A stretch of DNA of 60,000 bases from Cryptomeria japonica (lineage: Eukaryota; Streptophyta; Pinopsida; Cupressales; Cupressaceae), in contig NC_081408.1 of the NCBI RefSeq assembly GCF_030272615.1, positions 765,390,330 through 765,450,329 of the forward strand, in the 5' to 3' direction. The position numbers and the translations under genes were made by a program. The stretch's first letter is position 1. Each line of letters begins with the position of its first letter. The notes below the pieces were generated by a model. It saw only the letters and a program-made list of their open reading frames with translations. It was not told the DNA's origin and searched no databases. Of the stretch, positions 10,812-22,600 are shown one piece after another.

Positions 10812-13000
10812 GTCTTTATATAGACTGTTGAGTATGAGTTAAGTGTGCAACGTCACATATGCTTTTTGCCCTTACTTTGGAGTGCGTCATGAAGACATTA
10901 ACCGGCAAGTGCAAGATCGCAACGATCAATTCAAACCGACAGTAAAGGCTGCGAAGTTGTGATGGACGGTTAGACGCAGGGTTGCAACTGTCAAGATAGA
11001 CCGCCACGGTGGGGTCCAATGTTGCGATATAACCATAAATGGTCACAGTAGCTACTACACCATATCCTCACGACTTGGAGATAACCGTGGAATATTAGAC
11101 CATGATGTGGCGAGAGATTGCCATGTGTTATCTCGAGGCTCACAAAGATAGAAGGAGTGAAGGAATCGCAGGTTTGCAACCATCATGGTAAGTGGTTGAG
11201 GCAAGCTGCGATTTGGTGATGTAGCTGTATGCAGTCACAAAAAATGTTAATCGCATCTTCGTGGCTTGGAGTTAGTTTGCAAAGTTGCGAGGAGCTGCCA
11301 CGTGTCATGTGGGGACCGGTGAATGAAAAGTCAAGATATCAAATCGCATAGTAGTAGCAGCCAAGTTGAACCGTCAGTTAACCTTGCGATGCTGCGATGA
11401 ACCATTGAAGGTTATTAAAATGTCAAGGCGCATCATCGTAGCGATCAAAGCTAGCATTTTTTGTGGCCTGTGAGCTTGCGATATGCTAACACGTGTCCAA
11501 TTCGATTAATTAGGATGACGGTGGAACTTGTGAGTTGTCCACGACAGCGGTTGATATTCGGTCAAAAGGGGTTTGAATTCCGCTGGTGACTGTCGATATT
11601 TTTGATCATTGGACGAGATTTAAATTTTTGCTCTTGATCGTTTACACTATCCAGACCCACATTAACACTTGTAATTGGCATAACTGTGTCGACACAGGGA
11701 ATTGAATCAGATTGTATTTTGATATGCAGCTGAAGAATATTAAATCTTGATCAGGTGGCTGATTTATGACATTCTCAGAGAATTTTAATTTGAAATCTCT
11801 CTGTTCAATGCATCTTTCAAAAGAGATTTGGCAAGTTGCTCTTCGTGCGTATGCATTCAATAAGCCTGCAAAGTTATCTGATTCTCTAGAGTGATAAGCA
11901 AGTCTATGCAAAGAAAAAACGAGCTGTAGATTATCAACAACTACTACCAGTTGCAAAAAGAAGAATGAGAATGTCTGTCTTTGATAGAAGATTTAAAAGA
12001 TTGTTTATTTTGCACTGTCAGGCGGTCACCTAATATATTTGAAACTGTAAAATGCCTGAAGCTTGTTGCATCCTCATTTTTCTATTAGAGGATAATCAAG
12101 GCCTTATTTCTTCTTCTTCTTCTTCTTCTTCGACAGAGAGACGATATTATTAGTTTTGATAAAGAAGCTTGTGTATTCATTCACCAAGGGTGAATAATAT
12201 ACTATAGAGTTCATAGTTTTGCAATACAATATTGTAATCTAGTCCCATGTCCTAGTTGCAGTAATTTTGCAAAGGATATGTGCAAGTACTTTGCAAATAT
12301 ACAAACATCTTGAAATCCAACAAAATGATTTCTAAGTTTTTTTTTTTACTTGTTATCCAGAATCTTATGTGAATCAATAAAATTAAGGATTTTTGGTTCA
12401 CATATCTACATTGCGTTGTTGAGTTTGAATAGGTTTCAGCTTCTTCTAAAGTAGAAGATTAAATTTGCTAACTCTATTCAAAGGTATTCTATGTAGAGGA
12501 CAAGTAATGAGTTGTAACTTGGAGATTCATTTCATGCTATAATTGATATTAGGTATCAGCTATACTAGACAGGAGATGATGCAGAGTCTGTATATTCTAT
12601 ATTGTAATAATGGTTCATCTAGCCCAATGGACAAGGCACCGATCATGGAATTGTATTAATTAACTATGGCAAAAAGAAAATTTCATCAAACAATTTAATT
12701 GCTGTATTATTTTATGATTTTCATTTTGAAGCAGATAGGATAGCTAGTTCTCATTGTGATTAGAATTTGTATAAGGGTGAAAGTCACATCCTGAAGGTTT
12801 AAAGTTTACTAAATCACTTAATAGGTTGAGAACATATCTGTTGCAGCATCAAATAAGTCTGAACATATCAATGCTGCCATTGTAAGGGACACCCCCCCTA
12901 GGTCTTACAAAGCCTAAAGTATAGAGAGAGCGACTAGTTCCTTATCCCTAGTCATTACTTTGTCAGTTGGGCCACTGATCCAAAACCTTGAAGATTGAAA
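10812..13000. other. Unassigned insertion-like stretch between gag and protease
   Basis: Gag (13.0-14.1 kb) and protease (9.6-10.4 kb) are separated by about 2.2 kb that looks like neither. 10820-11640 is richer in GC, with many TTGCGAT/ATCGCA motifs. 11640-12900 is AT-rich, with a TTC microsatellite (about 12108-12132) and a C-run near 12891. I could not find paired termini or a target duplication. An inserted element is likely, but its type is undetermined. Confidence 0.4.
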
Positions 13001-13008
13001 TTGGCCTC

Positions 13009-14145
13009 TCATAGAAGAATTTTGGAGTAATTAGTTGGAAACACCAACAAGGTTGTTGCTGACCTTTTGCTTTGGACAACTAGTGTCTGCATGGTCTTTA
13101 GGTCCACACCATTTGCACAATAATTGCACTTTGTGTTGCTTGTTCTAGCAGTCTCTCGCAAAGTGTTCCCATTCACTACATTGTCAATATTGTATGATAG
13201 GGTATTCTTTGGAGTCATATTGTATTTGATTTCGCGCTCCTTGTTGATTTCAATAACCGCTTGGAGATGTATTTTGTGGCTTTGATAGAGTGGACTGCTC
13301 TCCCTATGTAAAGAGTTCTTGTGTACTCCTAGTCTTTAAATTGTATGGACACTCCTTTATTGAATGACCCATAACTTGGAAAATCTCACAAAAGATCTCT
13401 CTATGACAATTACTTTTTGTGTGCCCCTCAATTTTGCACTTAGTACACCATAGTTGATTACTTCCTTTGTTGGTTTCTTGCTTCGTCTTCAATTCTTTCA
13501 TCATTTGGAGCATGTCCCGCTGGAGTGCTTGTTTACTGATCCATTGTCACTATTGTCATTCGAGCTTCCATTGCCCTTCGTTTTTCTTCTACTACACGAG
13601 GATATTTTATCTTCACTTTTTACATCCATTGCTTGATTGTACGCTTCAAAATAGGATGAGGGTAGTACTGCTCTCATTTTTTTTTCTTATTGACAAAAGT
13701 AGACCTTCAATGAATCACCACTTTTTTAGATCATAAATTGGTTATGTTTCCAATTTTATCAGCAATTCTTTAAGTGTCTGATTATAAGCTCATACGTTTT
13801 CGTGCTTACCTTGTTTTGTATTGTATATTTCATTATCATCATGAAGCAATTTAAATTCTTCTTCAAAGTCCTTTAATCTCTCCCATGTGTTTTGGTAGGC
13901 TTGGTAAATTTCTGTATACCAGTCTATCAATCACTACACCTCGCAAGGTGGCTGGAAAAGATCGTAGCCAAACTGCTTTATCATCTTGCCCATTTGCTAT
14001 CCAGATTGTTTCACAAGTCTTATAATGCTATACAAGATCCTTTGATCCGTTGCCTGTAAATTTGGGCAATTTTTTGCTTTTCTTCACAATGGCTTAACAT
14101 GATTTTATTTAGGTGCAAACCTAGTGCTTGAAATCTGCTTGCTAG
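13009..14145 (-). pseudogene. gag: Ty3/gypsy-type gag (capsid and zinc knuckle), decayed
   Basis: Read from about 14140 downwards there is a capsid-like segment with IANGQDDKAVWLRSFPATLR, then WYTEIYQAYQNTWERLKDFE, the pattern of the retrotransposon gag domain. It is followed by a basic linker and, at about 13380-13460, a CCHC knuckle CTKCKIEGHTKSNC (CX2CX4HX4C). A second knuckle has lost its second cysteine (CEIF...H...C). Stops and frameshifts interrupt the frame several times, so no protein can be made. The 5' leader (14145-14605) carries no clear N-terminus. It belongs to the element at 3168-14952. Confidence 0.75.
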
Positions 14146-14605
14146 GGATTTTGATTTGAATGTTTTGGTGCTTCTCTCACACTCTTGGCCACATAGGAAT
14201 CCTCAACTCTTCTCTCGACTTCAGCGTTCCATGCACTTGTTTCACCTTAAGATTTTCTTTTACACACCCTTGGCTCAGCTTCTTCTCCTTTGATTGGCAA
14301 CCATTCAACGCCCCAAAGGTTGCTCTTGTACAATTCTGTGAAGGAATGTGACTTGATCTCCCAACTTCCCTTGTCTAGAGGAGGTTGTCTGAATTTTCAA
14401 CTTGATTGGGTTTGTAGGAAGGGCTCTGATTTGGAAATCATGCAATTGTATTTTCCTCAAGTTTTTCTCATAATCTTCTCCTTCATTCCCTTTGGTCTAT
14501 GATCCTTAAAGATCACCCGATCTCATGGTCTTGACCACCTTGTGGCCTATTCTCGCCTTTATTGGGATCTAAGGGCATGAATCACTCAAATCTGACCCGA
14601 TTTCT

Positions 14606-14625
14606 TTCAAGGCAATGACACCAAA
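14606..14625 (-). other. Primer-binding-like site
   Basis: Immediately inside the 5' LTR, after two bases, the minus strand reads TGGTGTCATTGCCTTGAAAG. Position and the TGG start fit a tRNA primer-binding site; I did not assign the tRNA. Confidence 0.55.
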
Positions 14626-14952
14626 TGTTTATTGCTCTATGGGATAAAATGAATACATGAATTAATAATAGAGATGCCAATGTATACCAGATAAGGAGTA
14701 AAATATATCTTTATTTGCACATGAAATTATTACAAAAGAAGACCAGAGATGGTCAGCCAAGGATTAGAGTTGATCTGACTAGATCATATCACTTTCTTTG
14801 ACAATACACAATCTAGACCCAAGGGTTGCCAAGAGGAACACAACCGTCAACCAACCAACTCTTACAACTATCCAAAGCCGACAAACAAGTAATGCATAGT
14901 TGGATAACCAATATTATCAGAACCTAATAATAGTCACTGTACACTGACTACA
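14626..14952 (-). repeat. 5' LTR of the gag-protease element
   Basis: This is the same 327-bp length as 3168-3494, with terminal TG...CA on the minus strand (TGTAGTCAGTGTAC ... GCAATAAACA). It is followed by AAAAG, the one-mismatch partner of GAAAG at 3163-3167. Confidence 0.85.
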
Positions 14953-15333
14953 AAAAGAGAAACAAACATAAGACAAAGATAAAGAATTTGTTCAGTATTG
15001 CTAATTACTCTCAAATTCTCAATCAAGTTTAAAATCCCAAGATTTAAATGAAAAAATGAAGTGTAATTGAAGAACTCAGGGTTTAAAGGCAAATGGGGCA
15101 GCTATTTTCCTATTTTCTTCAAATAACTGCAGGTGTTTCCCTAAAAAGCTGGGTTGGTGAAAGAACCAACTAGCTGGTCTAAATCAGCACAGCCCCAGCA
15201 TGGGCCCCATTTAACTGTGTCTTACTTGGGTAATTCTACTGTGGGAAAGACAAATTTTAGTGTGAAACTTGTTATAGAAAAGTTTGAACCAAAAAGCCAG
15301 AGAGAGTGAGGGACAGCTCCTTCCATTTTCCTC
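14953..15333. other. Spacer between two LTR elements
   Basis: About 380 bp of AT-rich, unremarkable sequence with no gene or repeat recognised. Confidence 0.6.
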
Positions 15334-15744
15334 TGTTGTGACCATTTTACAACATCACCCCATCTGAGATGAGGACCCCCTCTTCTTTTGCTTCCAGCAG
15401 TAGTAGTCAGTCGATCAAGTGGTTAGCGTCTCGATATTAGGCTCCAAAATGAAGATTCCCTTTGTCTAAGAGAATTGCCAATCTTAGTAGCTAAAGACAA
15501 AACTCATAGTTGAGAGGTATGTAAGAAAGATTGGAACTATTGATATCTCTTAGCTTAGGTCAATTAGGATTTGAAGAGAACACGAGGAATGAAAATGAAG
15601 GATTGTTTCAACTATGTTGAGATGTCAAAGTTTCAATGCAAATGAACCTCTGATGGTCGATTCAATGAAGAAGGTTTTGACAACAAAAGATGAAGTATTG
15701 AATGATGTAATGACCAATTTCCCTTAGAGATTAAAATTTGGTGA

Positions 15745-16440
15745 ACTTAGTTTCAAAATCTTGACAAAACTTTTGTATTGGTGAACTTAGTTTCAAAATC
15801 TTGACAAAACTTTGGGATACAAATGTTGCAAAGGTCTCTAAATTGGCCAATTCACTAATGGATAGTTTCAAAATCTTGACAAAACTTTGGGATACAAATG
15901 TTGCAAAGGTCTCTAAATTGGCCGATTCACTAATGGATTGCAAAACTAGTTAATTTAGTCGATCATAGTTTTGGTTTGCAAAGGAACCTAAGATGGTTGA
16001 TCAAGTGGAAAGTTGCAAAGCTAGATGATTTGGCTGATCCAAGTTATAAATTGCAAAGGTCCCCAAGTTGGCCGATCAATTCATGGTTTGTAAAACAAGT
16101 CAATGTGGCCAATCACACCATGAGATGCAAAGGTGGCTTGAAAATCCGCCCAAGTGTTGAGTTGCAAAGGTACTTCAAAAAGCCGCCTAAGTGAATATTG
16201 CAAAGGTGCCTTAAAATGCTGCCTCCAACCAAAACTTGCAAAGGTCCCTTAAAAATCCGCCCAAGTGGATAACTTGCAAAGGTGCCTCCAAAAGCTGCTT
16301 CAAGTAAATGTTGCAAAGGTCCCTTCAAAAGCCGCCCTCAATCCAAAGTTGCAAAGGTGCCTCAATTGGCCGATAAGACCAAATGATGCAAAGGTTGTTC
16401 AAATTTCCGCCAAGATTGCTCAATCGCAAAGGATAACCAA
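15745..16440 (+). repeat. U3 tandem array of TTGCAAAGGT units
   Basis: About 17 units of roughly 40-50 bp each contain TTGCAAAGGT(C/G)CC followed by a variant of TTGGCCGATCA or AAAGCCGCC. Near its start there are nearly exact duplications with periods of 40 bp (15751/15791) and 75 bp (15791/15866). This lies upstream of the TATA box, the same relative place as the palindrome array of the other LTR family. Confidence 0.85.
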
Positions 16441-16593
16441 AAGGCCAAAATGATGATCAAAATGAAGAAGTCGGCTTTCCAAGATGAGTGCTCACCAAAT
16501 AAAGAACAAATTAAAATATTTTTCTTTTTTTAAAGATGCAAGTCGGCCTATGGGAGGGAGAAGTGAAAAGACACATCTCTAGCCCTCAATGCC

Positions 16594-16600
16594 TATATAA
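16594..16600 (+). promoter_or_regulatory. TATA box of the 1.9-kb LTR
   Basis: GCCTATATAAGAGAG lies downstream of the repeat array and about 0.6 kb before the LTR end, as expected for a U3/R border. Confidence 0.6.
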
Positions 16601-17223
16601 GAGAGTATGTTTGTTCATTTCAAGACATCATTCAAGGCAATCTATAATATTCTACTCTGCGAATTCAAAAGCCTAGCATCAAAGAAGAATTCAATTCTGA
16701 TTTAAATCTCTAAACCTATGATTTTGAAGGGCGAATTTATCCATATTAGCGATTTTGACAGCAGATTTTGATCATTTCATTGATCAATACACATTTTCAA
16801 GTAAGACATGATTGACTTGAAGAGTTTCATTCTGACTTAGGAACATTTTCAGTTCAGTTTGAAAGCAGCCTGGGCAAAGATTGGTGAAAATCTGTATACC
16901 ATCACATCTACATCTGCATATAAAAGGTGAAATAAGATCAAATCAGACCTTGACATTTGGCAAATCGACATTTGTAAGATTCTTTTATTACCAAAACCAC
17001 TTTTACAAACCCTAAGATTTTGATAATTTGCTTTAAAGGTTTGGAAATCTTAGTTCTTTCTCATTTCCAGTTCTGAGTTTTTATTGAAGAGCTGTAGCTT
17101 TCAAGTTTTAACAAAAGTTTTTGTTTGCTTTAGCAAAGGTAAGATAAGTTCTGATCAGGTTGAAGATCAATAGCACTCTTATCTATCACATCTCATTCCT
17201 CAAAACTACAAAAACCACATCTA

Positions 17224-17240
17224 TTTGGTGACAAAATTGT
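17224..17240 (+). other. Primer-binding-like site
   Basis: TTTGGTGACAAAATTGT directly follows the LTR end and precedes the gag-like start codon by about 15 bp. The tRNA was not assigned. Confidence 0.45.
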
Positions 17241-17255
17241 CTTGTTTGCAGGCCA

Positions 17256-18211
17256 ATGACTGAAGCAAAGACACGAGGAAACAAGAGGCAAGTCCAAATG
17301 AGGAATGAATTCAAAGACACACTCTTTGAAACTAAACTCACCTCCAAATGGCGAAAGATCGGTGACACCAACTCCGGGCACATTGATATGGAAGATTTTC
17401 TAGATTGAGTGTTTGGTAGAGGCAAATACACCACTTCGGAGGTGGCAAAGAAACTCACAAGGAATGACATTGCTCACATTGCAAGCTTCCCACCAGCAGT
17501 ACAATGTAGCGAATTGGTTCTGGAATGTGTAAAGCATTATGACTCAGAGAGGAGGATTATAGTAGCACCAGATGGAAGCAAATTAGCATACCTCGCGGAG
17601 CCATCTATAGCTGAAGTGTTCATTGTGCCTACATACGACAAACTGATTTACAAGAGTAAGGATGATGCATTAGTACTATAGCAAAGCAAACCAGAGATAT
17701 GCGATGACATCCTCAACAAGGATTGGATCCTAGAACCATGGAGTAGTCATGAGAGATTAGCCAAGAAGACGCCCCTCAAATCAGATTTCAAGGACTGGCC
17801 GAGCTTGTAATGATGCTAAACAGAGTTATGGGATCCCCACAAATTGCATCCTACGAACCTTGGATGTGGTACTACATAGAGGAAGTGACTAAAGGTGTTA
17901 ACATAATCAATTGAGCCAAGATAGTGAGCGATAATCTACATGAGCAATTGAAGAATGTAGAACAAACTAACTCATTTTATATGAGTTCATATTTAATCTA
18001 CATTTTGGCAAGATTTGGGAAGTACAAAGGTTTGAATTGTAGAGCATCTGTTGGACCAGCAGAAGGACTAATGCTCTCATATGATGGCTATCCACAGTTG
18101 CACTTGAACAATAGTGTTGCTCATTTCAGAAGGGTGAATGATGCATTCACCATGCATATTGTGAGAACATTGCAAGGGGCACTCATATTAGACTATCTAA
18201 AGAGTCAATGA
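17256..18211 (+). pseudogene. Gag-like reading frame of the 1.9-kb-LTR element (decayed)
   Basis: The ATG at 17256 opens a frame starting MTEAKTRGNKRQ, basic like a retroelement gag N-terminus. A TGA interrupts at 17406-17408, but the same frame continues to a stop at 17679-17681. After further stops and a frame change near 17790, the sequence runs on as IASYEPWMWYYIEEVTKGVN and then FYMSSYLIYILARFGKYKGL to 18211. I do not recognise a standard gag or zinc-knuckle domain. The position just after a primer-binding-like site argues for gag or a gag-like ORF. Downstream coding was lost: the frame ends close to the solo-LTR insertion at 18243, and only an LTR tail resumes at 27272. Confidence 0.5.
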
Positions 18212-18714
18212 AGCTGATAAAGAAGTATGGGTGTTGGTATACTGTTGTGACGTATTCACACATCGCCCCATTGCAAATGGGGACCCCTACTTTTTTTGCT
18301 TTCTAGAGTTAGTTTAGTTTGCTTGTTTGCCTGGTCTTGACTATTAGCCTTTGCATTGGAGAGTTGTCAGAGAGATCATTGAGATAGCAGGCTCTACTTG
18401 AGTTGAGGTAAGTTAGTAGGTGGTCCAAGTCAGGGTCTCTTTGAAAGCCTTCTCTAGGTCAGACCCTGTTCTTGTTTCTAGGTTGGGCTGAGTTTGAGGA
18501 AGTCCTTGTATCTTGCTAGCGGTCTTGCCTTTTGAGACCTAGGGCATTTAGTCAAGGAAGTGATGATGATTTTGAATGAATTTCCTTTGAAGCCTTTTTG
18601 TTCCCAGTTTAGACCTCAAAGCGTGCCACTGCATCTTGACTGAGTGAAGAATGGCCTATTTTTGCCTTGTGAACAAGTTGGAATGAATAAAATAAGGAAA
18701 TTGAGCCTAAATTG

Positions 18715-19495
18715 AAAATTTTGCTCCAAACCCTTCCAAAGGGTCCAGAGCGAAATTCTTGGATAGGTCCTGTCCTTCCAGGGGTACTTGGGCGAAATGG
18801 TTAAAATGTCCTTGTAATCCAATTTTTTGAGCCAGGAAATCCTCAAGGTGGTTTGTTAGAGGTAAGAGCAATGTGATTGAGGGAGAAGTTTGGATGTTTG
18901 AGTGGTATCTAAGGCAAATTCACAAATTTTGCTCCTAACCCTTCCAAAGGGTCCAGAGCAAAATTTCCCAAAGGACCTAAGATTTCACCTAAGTCATTGA
19001 ATGGTTGGGTAAATTTGCAAGACTATGGAAGGAAATGGATCAAAGATTGAGTCTAAGGCAAAGCCAAGTGGAAGAGAAGGTGAATTGAGCCTAGAAGAGC
19101 AATTTCGCTCCTGACCCTTCTAAAGGGTCCAGAGCGAATTCCTTCATAGGGCATTCTACCTTGCCTAAACCTATGAACTAATCCTTGTCCCATGCATTTT
19201 GAGAGCAAAAACACTTGTTTTGATAAGGAAAGGGTGGAGATGAAGTCAATTTGAGCCTAAAAACTTGAATTTCGCTCTTGACCCTTCGAAAGGGTCCAGA
19301 GCGAAATTCTTGGGAGACCTTATTTCCTCACTAAAACCATGAGATAACACCACTTTGAGAGCAAGTTGACTTGATGGTGATAAAAGAAGGTTTGAGAAGT
19401 TAGATTCAAGGCAAAGAAAGGAGAAAGGAGGTGTGAAATGAGCTCAAATACAAATTTCGCTCCTGACCCTTCCAAAGGGTCCAGAGCGAAATTTC
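18715..19495 (+). repeat. U3 palindrome array, first part
   Basis: Five units lie near 18720, 18928, 19106, 19270 and 19457, in the same orientation as the array at 4672-6722. Several arms have drifted (e.g. GCTCCAAACC, GCTCCTAACC). The array is resumed at 23750-23970 and 25255-25650 beyond the nested hAT elements. Confidence 0.85.
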
Positions 19496-19626
19496 CCATA
19501 AGCATTATTTTCTTCCTTGATTAGACCAGAATCTTAGTTCCTTGGACATGGTTGAGAGTGAAGTGGTATGTTCTTGCCTTAAGAAGTGATTAAAAGTGAA
19601 GGAAATGAAAAATTTTGACCTAAAAT

Positions 19627-22600
19627 CAAAGAAATGTGACTTGAACTCGGCTCAGACTTGGCAAGGCCGAATCAGACTCAGACTCGGGACTCGGCGTCAG
19701 ACTCGGCTCTAGACTCGGCTGGACTCGGGAAAGTGAAAAACTCAAGAAATTTAGAGATTTTTAAAGATTTAAAACTTGTTTCAGACACCCTTTATTGAAT
19801 ACACCTTAAAGACACAATAACATCATCAAACTCGGCTCATTTGATTACATACACAAGTATACATCAATCACATAAGCATAAATGCAAATTGTAGCTGAAG
19901 AAAATAACAAACATAGATATATAAATATTGTCAAATGTATACAATATTACAAAACTCATGGAATAAAAAATCCACGTCATCATATGATCATCATCAAATG
20001 TTTCATACAAATACCAAAGGTAAATACAACTACAAGCCTATGGCTTAGAGGAGCGTGCACCCTCTTGCCTTGGCCCCCTGCGAAGGCGTTTAAGGTAGGT
20101 CCTGGATGATTCAGCAGCCATAGTCGCTCCCGGTGACACCATGCCATGCTCACCAACATCAGGAACAGTTGTGTCATTCTGAGTCTCAGTATTTCCTGTC
20201 TCTGCTCGTGCTCTCTGCTCCTCCTCTGCCATGGCTACAGCCTCAGCCTCTATATCTACCTGGTCGATCCAATCAGTGTCATCATCACTAAAGACAACTC
20301 CAGGAATCTCAGGATCTGTCTGACTCTCATTGGCCCACTCTGCTTCAAGATCAACCTCATCTAGAATGATAGGAGAGATGTCAACTAATGCATTCTTTCT
20401 CATTCTCATGCGGAGGTTGTAGTGAACAAAGACGAGATCATTCATCTTCTCCACAGATAATCTATTACGCCTCTTGGAGTGTATGTGCTCAAACATACTC
20501 CAATTGCGCTCACAACCTGATGCGCTGCATGGTTGGCTCAAGATGCGAATGGCCAACTTTTGAATATTTGGTGTCGTTGGGCCAAAAAAGCTCCACCAAT
20601 GATTTGAGTTTGAAATGAGAAAAATAAATAAAATCAGTCTCACTCATGAACTCATTTAACAAGTTACAAATTACAATATACAATAAAACTAAAATTAAGC
20701 CTTACAATTTATTTTTACCTGGCATCATAGTTGTCCTACTGTCTTTGGCGACAGGACGAGAGAAGGTCTCCCCTTGTGCATCTGAAAACAACTGTAGCTC
20801 TCGAATAAGCTCTATCTGAGAAGTACCAGCAGGTCCCATCTTCTCCATGATTGAGTATAGCCCATTAAGGACCTCCACATCAACTTTGAAAGAAGGGATA
20901 AAACGGAATGCCGGATTCAAATAATAGGCTGCTGCATGGATGGGCCTATGAAGTTGATGATGCCATCTCCTATCAATGATCTCTCAAATGGGACCATACT
21001 TGCTCTCATCTCCTCCATAGACGAATCTGATGCCCTCCTTTGCCCTATCCATGCCCTCATATATATAGCCCATTGCGGGCTTATCTCCATCCGCAACTCG
21101 CAACAAAACCACCAAGGGCTTAACAAACTGCAAAATTGAAAATATTGTGTAATTTAGAAAAATGAGCAAAAAAGAGAATACATATAATAAGTTATAAATC
21201 ATGAAGTTAAATTGTAGAATTTATAAAAAAATTACCTTCACTATCTCATCACAAGGGACCCAAAAGTCTTGCTCATCAAAAATGCAGTCTGCCATGTCTT
21301 TCCCTGCAGGGGAGGTAGCATAGGATGAGAAAGACCACTCCTCACCAACAATCATACGTCTCAAGGCAGACTTAGACCTAAGCATGGACTGCAATGTGAG
21401 GAAGTTTGTGGCAAATCTTGTGATTCCTGGACGATGCAACTCCTTCTGCTCTGTGTATTGTCTCATAAGAGCCAACACCCATGAATGATTATATACAAAT
21501 TTGTAGGCATTTCTTGCCCTTTCTACACATCTCTTGACCCATGGGATTTTTCCAATATCCTCCAACATGAGGTCAATGAAATGAGCAGCACATGGAGTCC
21601 AAACCATAGATGGGTGCCTCTCCATCAATAGTCTACCTGCAGCAACATAATTCGTTGCATTGTAAATTGTAATTAATGGAGGTACAAACTACAAGATAGT
21701 AATTAATTTGTAAACAAAATTAGTTTGTAATCAAAAGTTTACCCGCAGCAACATAATTTGCTGCATTGTCGGTCACCACCTGTACCACGTTCTCCTCACC
21801 CACCTCATCAATCACCTCCTCTATCTGCTCACATAGGTAGGTGGCATTCTTGCAATGGGCGGAGGCATCAATGGACTTGATGAAAACGATGCGCCCTAAA
21901 ATAAAAAAATAAAGCTAGGTCAATGATCATTCAATAAACCATTAGATAAAAAATAAAAAATTAAAGACTATATGAAACTAAAATTAATCAATCACCTACG
22001 GAAGAAACAAGAAAATTAAGGAGAGTTCTATTTCTCCTATCCGTCCAACCATCAGTCATGATGGTGCAACCTTTAGTGCTCCATATCTAGCATTGTTCAT
22101 CTAAATCCTTCTTCACATCATCCACCATTTGAGACAAAATGGGTCCCCTCAAATCACTCTCACTAGGGGCTTTGAACCCCACCCCGCATATGGTAAGGGC
22201 ATCAACCATTTCTTGCCAATAAGGAGACTTGTCGCAAATAAACTCAATGAGATAAGTTAAGTATAAAAATTCAATGAGATAAGTTAAGTATAAAAATTAA
22301 AACAATCAAACATAAAAGTTATAAAACATTCACTTGGCTACAAAGAATGGAATATTGCTGTAGGTCCAAAACCTGCCAACTGCCATTTTAGCAGCATCAT
22401 GGACCTCCTTGTTCCAACCCATGCCCTCAAGCGACTGTTGGGACCCCGGAGTAGTGCGAGGCACAAAGAAGGAATCCAACCTAGATTTACGAATCCTAGG
22501 TCCAATGCTAACACTCCCACTACAACTACTAGTGCTAGGAGCATGAGAAGTGGCGGTGGCACTGCCACTTATAGAAGTAGAAGTGGAAGCACCAGCAATA

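Larger units (their letters stand above)
3168..14952 (-). mobile_element. LTR retrotransposon with gag-protease and 327-bp LTRs, carrying nested insertions
   Basis: Two direct repeats of identical length (327 bp) bound the element at 3168-3494 and 14626-14952. Flanks are GAAAG (3163-3167) and AAAAG (14953-14957), a 5-bp duplication with one change. The minus-strand order is 5' LTR, primer-binding-like site, gag, protease, 3' LTR. Removing the nested solo LTR (4354-8227) and hAT-like element (8332-9085) leaves about 7.1 kb. No RT, RNase H or integrase motif was found, so it was probably non-autonomous or internally deleted. By eye roughly a fifth of LTR positions differ, indicating an old insertion. 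Confidence 0.85.
15334..17222 (+). repeat. 5' LTR of a second LTR element, 1.9 kb
   Basis: The start TGTTGTGACCATTTTACAAC is close to the hairpin-family LTR start, but the body is unrelated. It contains a U3 repeat array (15745-16440), a TATA box at 16594, and ends AAAACCACATCTA just before a primer-binding-like TTTGGTGACAAAATTG. The distal end of the presumed partner LTR survives only as the last 117 bp (27272-27388), ending AAACACATCAACA. Flanking pentamers (TCCTC / CTCTC) match only partly, so the outer boundary is less sure than for the other elements. Confidence 0.65.
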
